NCBI GenBank assembly: GCA_015680685.1
Contig: MNCI01027046.1
Location: forward strand, 1,604,370 to 1,668,369
From: Gnetum montanum
Taxonomy: Eukaryota > Streptophyta > Gnetopsida > Gnetales > Gnetaceae
Direction of reading: 5' to 3'
DNA: 64,000 nt
The notes under the pieces were generated by a model. It worked only from the letters and a program-made list of their open reading frames with translations. It was not told the origin of the DNA and searched no databases. A program made the translations under genes and the position numbers. Each line of letters starts with the position of its first letter. Position 1 is the first letter of the stretch. Shown here piece by piece: positions 57,701 through 64,000 of the stretch.

Positions 57701-60166
57701 GATCCTCGGTAGTATTTGATTTGAAGGGACTTGAAGAAATTTAATATAGAGGGAGATGGAGGAGCAAGGTTGCCAACCACTCGAGAAAAGGATCTTTTTT
57801 ATGTTTCATTGTTTGAACCCCTCAGTTGATGAACGAGTTGTAGATTAACAACCCTTGTAGCATTGCATTGTTGCAGTTGGGTTTCAAGTTTATCCTGCAT
57901 ATATGGAGCAAGTGGTAGCTATGTTGAGAATAGAAGGAGGATAAGGATAAAAGGTGGTATCACCCCTTAAATGTGGAGAATGAGTTCAATAATATTTAGG
58001 AGGGTAGTAGTGTGGTTGGAAAGTAGAAACATGACTAGAAGAGACACATGGAAATAAGGGTTGTTGAACATAATACCCATATGAATTAGGTTGTCTGTTA
58101 GGATATTGCTACCTTGGCTGTTAAAGCACCCATGATTGTGGTTGCTACCATTGTTGATATTGCTCGTATGGTTGCAGTGGAGTTCCACTTGTATAATACT
58201 ATTGTTGCTAGTGGAACTACCAGGGATTACCTTGAGGATAATGTAATCTTTTGAGTATTTGCCTTTGCACTAGTCATGGATTCAGAGTGTACAACCTAGA
58301 ATCCTATAAGTGCAACATAATGGGACAACATCCCTTAGGATGTTCATAATGGCAAATGTCACATCCACCATCATCATCTAATTTAGTCTCTACAACTTTT
58401 CCTACTATTGCAATCTTACCCTTACCCCTCTGATTGGTACATTTAGCTTCTTTGTGTCTCTTGTGATCATGATCACTACTTTGTTCTTTGGACTCTTTAG
58501 TAATTTTTAGGATAACTTGAAATTTGCTATCCATAAAGTTCCATAACTAATCAACCTTGGTCAAAATTTTAAAGGTGCATTTTTGAATCAGTAATGTCTT
58601 ACAATTCGCCATCTCGACAAGTGATGATTCCTTCTCACTATCACAAAATTAAACCTCCCTCTTGCAAATGGAAGGATAGTGGTTGTATTCCTCTATACTT
58701 TTGTGTTTCCTCAACTCTCCTTCTTTTGCTACTTGCTCAATCAACCATTGAATTTGATGGGCTCTTAATTCTGACAATCGTCCTTGGGCATAGATGTTAA
58801 GAGTTCTTCTCATTTCTAATCGGAGCTCATCTACAATGTGGCGAAGTTTTTCCAATTGAGAATAACCATGGTCAGGACATCTATGCAATATGGAATAGTA
58901 TTAGTCCATGGTAGCATCCAAGGGTTCATGTGTTCCTTACTTCCATCCTTGGATCTACCTCCTTAAGTTGGACACTCAAGAGTACATCTAATACTTGTCA
59001 TTAAACAATTCAAACATTTTTCTCTACTGTCTAATTGATTTCGATTCTATTGATCGGTAACAAATTTCTGCTTCTTTAATATGTATCTTGGGGAATAACT
59101 TAAGTTTTTGCTAATCATTTTCTATATTTTGCAAGGCACAGGCATCATGGAAAGCTTGAATATGGTTCTATGGATTCGAGTTATATCCCCCTTTGAATCT
59201 AGGAATTTTGTTCATGTCTAGCCTCTTGATCCGAATATCCTTAATGTGCCTTGTGGAAATTTGCACTGCCTCTACAATGTTTAACATATTTCAAGTAGTA
59301 AGAAAAGGCTCATTAAGGCCATGATTCTGGTGCCTACCATGCCCTCTGCTACCCCTTTGTTCATGGTGGTGGATCTCTCTTGAACACCCACACCCTACAT
59401 CTTGACTTATCCGATAGTCCCTTCAATCATCTCAGTCTCGTTGGTCACCTCCATCATGATCATACCCCCTATGGTTGCAGTTAGAGCTAAAAGAGGAAGA
59501 AGATGATGACGAAGGTGAAGAGGAAGGAGGACTAGCACAATCACGGTACCTGCTACACCCTCTTCGGTGATCATGGCCATGATCACAATCTTGTTTCTTA
59601 TTCCCATCCCTGCCTTGACTCTCCTCCTTGGATCCCCCTTTGTCATTGGATCCATTGTTACCAAAACCCAAATTATGGATCATGGATTATAGGTTTTGGT
59701 TATGACCTCATTCACCAAATTCAAAGAGAGGAGTTTCGCTAAATGGAAAACCCCCAGAGAAGGATTCTCCATCATCTTTATGGTATAGCAAGTATGGGGA
59801 ATCATTGAACCACTTCCCCTACATAGATATGTAATGTTGTTTGAGCTATTGATCCCTTAGATGTTGTGTCTTAGTAGTATGATAATTCCTAGTGTCACTA
59901 TCTTGCACAACATACTCAACATGAAGTCCATAGAGTTCCAATCATATAAGAGTTTGTTGGAGCATTATAGGAATGGATTGATCGGGTGGCAACATTACAT
60001 TGCCCTCCATGTCACACCATTGTAACAATTCATCCTAGTGTAGGACAAAGGTGAAATTAGGAATATACTCATCAGGATGAGCATATATTACTCTGTATTG
60101 TTGTGGCACTTGTTGATGTGCTTTGTTAGACGTGGATGGAAAATCACTCCTGTGAGAAGAAGACAT
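57701..60166 (-). pseudogene. E5 gag, broken
   Basis: ATG at 60166 reads MSSSHRSDFPSTS. Then RVIYAHPDEYIPNFTFVLH, a Ser/Asp/Gly/His-rich disordered stretch (about 59680-59410, including a Ser run), and RIKRLDMNKIPRFKGGYN near 59220. The gag core with KMFELFNDKY lies near 59010, and the block KLRHIVDELRLEMRRTLNIY to EQVAKEGELRKHK lies at 58860-58700. The knuckle CDICHYEHPKGCC (CX2CX3HX4C) lies at about 58372-58334, followed by a Tyr/Gln/Pro-rich tail. It is the best gag reference here with E3. Confidence 0.7.
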
Positions 60167-60309
60167 CTTGTGTTAGAAAAATAAAAACATAGTGTGCTTT
60201 TTAAAATTGTTATAATTATTTTAAGGGATGATATGACTCTAGGGTTCATTTTAATGATTTTCAATAATTTTTTACTAAATCTTAGAAAGTGCACGTAGCA
60301 ACTAAAAGG

Positions 60310-60327
60310 TCCTCAATGATGGCACCA
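60310..60327 (-). promoter_or_regulatory. Primer-binding site of E5
   Basis: The minus strand reads TGGTGCCATCATTGAGGA, related to the tRNA-Asp complement by transitions only. Confidence 0.65.
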
Positions 60328-60328
60328 A

Positions 60329-61194
60329 TGATGAGTGATGAGGTATCCCTACACCCAACTATACAAATTACAAGCATTCACACGTGATCTGATCGAATTC
60401 TACAAACCTTAAGTTCCTAAGTACACGAGTTCAAGGACATGAAATCTAATTGTGAAAATCATTGTTTTCTCAACCACACTTGTGGGGCTTAGTTGTATGG
60501 TTAATTGTAATTGAGGCACCTAATTTTTATTATTTTGTATTTTATTTATCTACGATTAAGAACAAGTTGAAACTTAATTTATGAATTGCTTTAATTAATC
60601 TAATTGCTAATCAATAACTAACTATCCTAACATAAGTATCCAATCCCACTTTCCGTGCACATCCTGAACATGTATAACACTGCTAGGTTACCAAACATTA
60701 AGTGTTGCTAGGATTACCAAGAGTCATATGCATGCTCGAAGTAGTTCTACTCATGTGCTTAATTAATTTTATTTAATTGAACTAGCTTAATTTATCTTAA
60801 TTACCTAGGAGCATAAAAAATTACATAAAACATTAAATGCATAAATAATATATTTAAGCTAGCCAAGGTGCTCCAAGGTTTGATAAGAAAGCTCATCTTT
60901 ATTGCCGCACACACTACTGTGCTCAAGTACAACAGTGCTCAAATAAAGATCTGTACACTTAATGAATTCTACTACGGGCACTTTGGAAAATATTCTAACT
61001 CTAGATAAAACAAGCTACAAGAGATTTGCTATGCTATGACAAAAACTATATGGAGACTGTGGGCCCAAGAATTATATTTATAAGTTGGCACATATCTCAT
61101 AATATCGGATATTTGACATTGCATCTTGGGGCCTGATATCAGGTATTCGATATTGAGGCTTCAATATTGGAGTACTACAAAATACGATTCATCA
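60329..61194 (-). repeat. E5 5' LTR
   Basis: TGATGAATCG at 61194 to ACTCATCA at 60329, 866 bases. U3 carries GATATC/AATATTG motifs (61105-61180) before a TTATAAATATAATT TATA region near 61070-61085. AATAAAGATGAGC-type R motif lies near 60893-60905. Confidence 0.8.
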
Positions 61195-62755
61195 CTACTC
61201 TAAGGTTTCCTCTTCTTTGGTATCACAAAATCATGCATACTCTTCTTAACTCACCTTCTTCCTTTGCCACTTGGTCAATTAGTCTTTGGATTCAATGGGT
61301 AGTCATCTCAAACAATTTTCCTTAGGCATAAATCCCAAGTGTCTCTCTACTCTTATTTCATAACCCATCTATAATGTGTCTTAGTTGCTCTCATTGTGAG
61401 AATCCATGGCTTAGGAATTTATGCAGTAGTAAATAGTATCTGCCCATTGCTGGATCAAGAGTTTCATGAGTCCCTTACTTCCATCCCTAGATTTGTTTCC
61501 TTAGGTTAGACACATGTGACTAGGTTTGGTACTTGTCATTGAAGATTTCTAGCATAGTACTCCATCTTCTAATTAACTTAGGTTCGAGTGATCGATACCA
61601 GCTCTCTACCTCTTTCACAAGTATTCTTGGGAAAAACTTCAAATTTTTCCAATCACTTTCAATGTTCTGTAGGATGCAGGCATCATGGAAAGCTTGAAGG
61701 TGGTGTTGTGGATTAGCATTATAACCACCCTTAAATCTTGGCATGTTATTCATATCAAGCCGTTTGATATAACTATCCCTCACGTGCTTGGTTAGAATGT
61801 AAATAGCTTTCTAAATGTTAATCATGCTTCAAGTTACCATCAAGGCTTCATCATCATGATTAGGGTCGTGTGCTCTATTGTAGTGGTACCCCTTTCTATG
61901 CTCATCCCTTTCATGATCCCCTCTTCAATCCCTTTGTCTTCTTTGCTCAGAACCTTCATCTTCCTCATTTGAATATCTTAGGCAATAGTCATGATGACCA
62001 CGAGTCCTTCTCTTCTTCCTGTCATGGTCTCAGTGCCTTAGCCTCCTCCTATCATAGTTCATTGATGATAGTAAGGATGAGGATGAGGTAGTAGGAGAAT
62101 GGTTCCAACTTATCCTCCTTTCATGACTTTGGTATTTATCTCTGTAGGAGATAGCAGAATATTTTGGTCTTAAGTCTTGCTTCTACTTTTAGTCAGTAGC
62201 CCCTATCTTAGGTGTCTTTGTTAAGGTGGAATGCAATTGAACTTTGATAGGTTCCTCAAGTCAGATGATAGGTGTTCTTTAAGGCTCTTCATGATTTTGA
62301 TGGAGTTGTTCTATGGTGAATGCATCATCATCTAGTCCTTCTAAGACAATAGAAGTGTTGACCTACTTTCCTTTGTTGTGTACATGTTTGATTTCCATAG
62401 TGGCATCTTTTGTCATCTACTCCTTTATGTGTTCACAGGGTTTTGTCATGTGATGAGTCACATGGTACCCTTCTTGGATTTGGTCCAAATGCATTCCCCT
62501 GAAGACAATTTGGAGCATACTAAGTGCTGCACATTCTTGAGGTAGGACTATGTTGCCTTGCATGTCTCTCTACCTCATTTGTCTATCCTAATGGAAGATG
62601 AAAATAAAATTTGGATGGTAAGGATTAGTGTGAGCATAAGTGATTCTTGTTTGCATTAGCATCTTCCATTCCTCTTCATCATTGATTCTATCATTTCCTT
62701 CTTGTCTCTTTAGAAAGTAATGATGTATCCTTATTTGAAGCCAGGTTGTGGTTTA
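61195..62755 (-). pseudogene. E6 gag, broken and cut by E5
   Basis: QTRITYAHTNPYHPNFIFIF lies near 62660-62600. An Arg/Asp/Glu/His-rich stretch lies at about 62080-61870. The open stretch 61783-61520 reads SYIKRLDMNNMPRFKGGYNA and ends IRRWSTMLEIFNDKYQT. The block up to DQVAKEEGELR lies at about 61400-61245. At 61194 the E5 LTR begins inside gag, so E5 (or its LTR) inserted here. The downstream half of E6 was not found at E5's other end. Confidence 0.65.
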
Positions 62756-62870
62756 AGACATTTTTGTAAGTGTGCTTATTTTTAGAGTTATTAGAAAATT
62801 ATGGATTTTCACTTTGAATTCTTGATACAATGAACTTTGTAAAATTAATTACTTAGCATACATTGACTAG

Positions 62871-62888
62871 TCCCTGGTAATGATGTTA
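62871..62888 (-). promoter_or_regulatory. Primer-binding site of E6
   Basis: The minus strand reads TAACATCATTACCAGGGA, again related to the tRNA-Asp complement by transitions only (even the first GG is now AA). Confidence 0.55.
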
Positions 62889-62889
62889 A

Positions 62890-63014
62890 TGATTAGTAGT
62901 GGAACAATCTAACACTCAACCATACAAGTCATAAGTGTTTCACATGTGACCAAGTCATAATCCATGGATGAGGTAATGTGCTTAAGCTAGCAATTGGTTT
63001 AAGTTCATGATCAT
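62890..63014 (-). repeat. E6 5' LTR, 3'-terminal 125 bases
   Basis: Ends CTACTAATCA at 62890 and aligns with the last 125 bases of the EC 5' LTR. It is interrupted by the plus-strand LTR starting at 63015. Confidence 0.65.
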
Positions 63015-64000
63015 TGATGAGACTCGATTCGCATGAGCTGCGATATCGCATACGTGATATCGCGGTTTGCCACTATATCTATAAATAAGAGGCGGCACTC
63101 CCTTTATTTCCCATCCTAAGTTAGAAGTAGGGAAACTCTGGCAGTTTGATCTCTCCAAAGATAGAATATTTTCCATGTGCCCGCAATAGGAGTCCTAAAG
63201 TGAATAGATCTTTATTCGAGGAACATTGTACCTGAACACAAGTTGTGTACGACAATAAAGACAAGCTTTCTAGATAAACCTTGCAGTGCATGGAATAGGA
63301 TTTTATCTATTATTCTCTCTCTCACCCTTAAACTCCTAGAATGTGGTATGAGTACGACTTGATTACGAGCATCTAAGGATGTGTATGGATAGTCAAGGAA
63401 TCGACTACTCATCACATGCAGTATGAGTACAACTTGATTACAAGTATTTTGTGTGACTACTTGGTAACCCAGTGGCATATCTAGGATCTACACTTGGTAA
63501 TCCCAGTGGTAGTCCCAGATGTGTACGGTTAGTCAAGGAATCAACTGCTCATCGCACTTAGGCTAGATAAATTCTCTCAACCCTTTCCTCCTAGTTAGGT
63601 GCCTCAGTATGACCACTTCGAGCACGTGCGTTACGCGTGGTGATCCGAGTGATGATTAGCGTTTGGTAGCCGCGGTTGCATCGGTTCAGGGTGTGTACGG
63701 TAAGTGGGAAAGGATGCTGACGCTAGGTTAATTTAGACTTAGTCATTAGATAGAATTAGTACTTATTTTCTCAACCCTTCACCTTGTTAGCATAGGAGAC
63801 ATAAAACATAAAAAGCTAATAAAAATCATATACCTTGGACTTACTTAACCATACACCATGACAACCACAAGTAAGTCTGGGAAGAAAACAAATAATTAAC
63901 CCCAAGTGTTCCATGGGGCGTGTAGGCACTTAGTTTGTGGAGTTTGATCGGATTGCGTGTGCTATGCTCGTTTCGTATGGTTGAGTGTAGGGGTACCTCG
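63015..64000 (+). repeat. Family LTR running off the right edge
   Basis: Starts TGATGAGACTCG at 63015 and lacks only about ten terminal bases. GCGATATCGC (63040-63049) and TGATATCGCGG precede TATAAATAAG at 63080-63089. CTTTATTCGAGG and CAATAAAGACAAGC mark R. It is longer than its relatives because of an internal duplication (63344-63555). CpG content is higher than in other copies, which suggests it is young. Whether a full element follows cannot be told. Confidence 0.8.

Larger units (their letters stand above)
53174..61194 (-). mobile_element. E5: two-LTR copy with gag, protease, RT start and 3' gene; pol mostly deleted
   Basis: The minus strand reads 5' LTR (61194-60329), primer site, gag (60166 to about 57700), protease, linker, RT start (to about 56570), then directly the 3' gene (56560-54290) and 3' LTR (54064-53174). 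The deletion removes most RT, RNaseH, integrase, the intercistronic region and the 3' gene start. The two LTRs carry different U3 types and the flanks do not match, so it may be a recombinant of two insertions. Confidence 0.65.

Overview
This window is nuclear DNA of a seed plant. The evidence is a plant-type intronless glutaredoxin-domain gene, tRNA-Asp-primed Ty3/gypsy retroelements, L1- and RTE-type LINEs and tRNA-like SINEs. The many old, decayed, nested LTR elements around one lone GC-rich gene fit a large, repeat-rich genome; a gymnosperm is my best guess, but that is inference. There are no bacterial or organellar genes.

The only intact gene I can support is at 26669-27760 (minus): a 363-aa protein with an MGC myristoylation-type N-terminus, a glutaredoxin fold without an active-site cysteine, and four C-terminal CxxC pairs. 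It sits in a CpG-rich block of roughly 26.6-29.2 kb.

Nearly everything else belongs to one retroelement family, which I read as Athila-like Ty3/gypsy. I number the copies E1 (1-9800, +), E2 (9.8-13.75 kb plus a split LTR, -), E3 (14.0-21.3 kb, -), EC (30208-40031, +, complete with LTR pair and target-site duplication), E4 (43.1-49.26 kb, -), E5 (53174-61194, -) and E6 (61.2-63.0 kb, -). There is also a solo LTR (47139-47942) and an LTR running off the right edge. The deduced layout is LTR, tRNA-Asp primer site, gag with a short CCHC knuckle, protease, RT-RNaseH-integrase, internal purine tract, a ~2-kb intercistronic region, a second long gene for a coiled-coil protein, terminal purine tract, LTR. 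Three of the four copies of the second gene keep their own TATA region and a GT-AG intron ending exactly at the start codon. EC and E2 replace RT to integrase with the same short linker, so they look like a non-autonomous gag-protease lineage that kept the 3' gene.

Other contents: an unrelated LTR-like insertion with GACGTC-type motif arrays (10.8-11.9 kb), a gag- or pararetrovirus-like CCHC fragment (22.0-22.7 kb), tRNA-like SINEs (29.7-30.05 and 53.07 kb), two convergent RTE LINE tails (40.2-41.1 kb), an unassigned LTR-like region (41.1-43.1 kb) and an L1-type LINE (49.3-52.0 kb). All retroelement genes carry many stops and frameshifts and are dead as read. The decay is dominated by C-to-T and G-to-A transitions, as expected of methylated plant repeats.

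Coordinates of LTR ends with TG/CA termini and primer sites were read directly. Domain and junction limits elsewhere are approximate to tens of bases.
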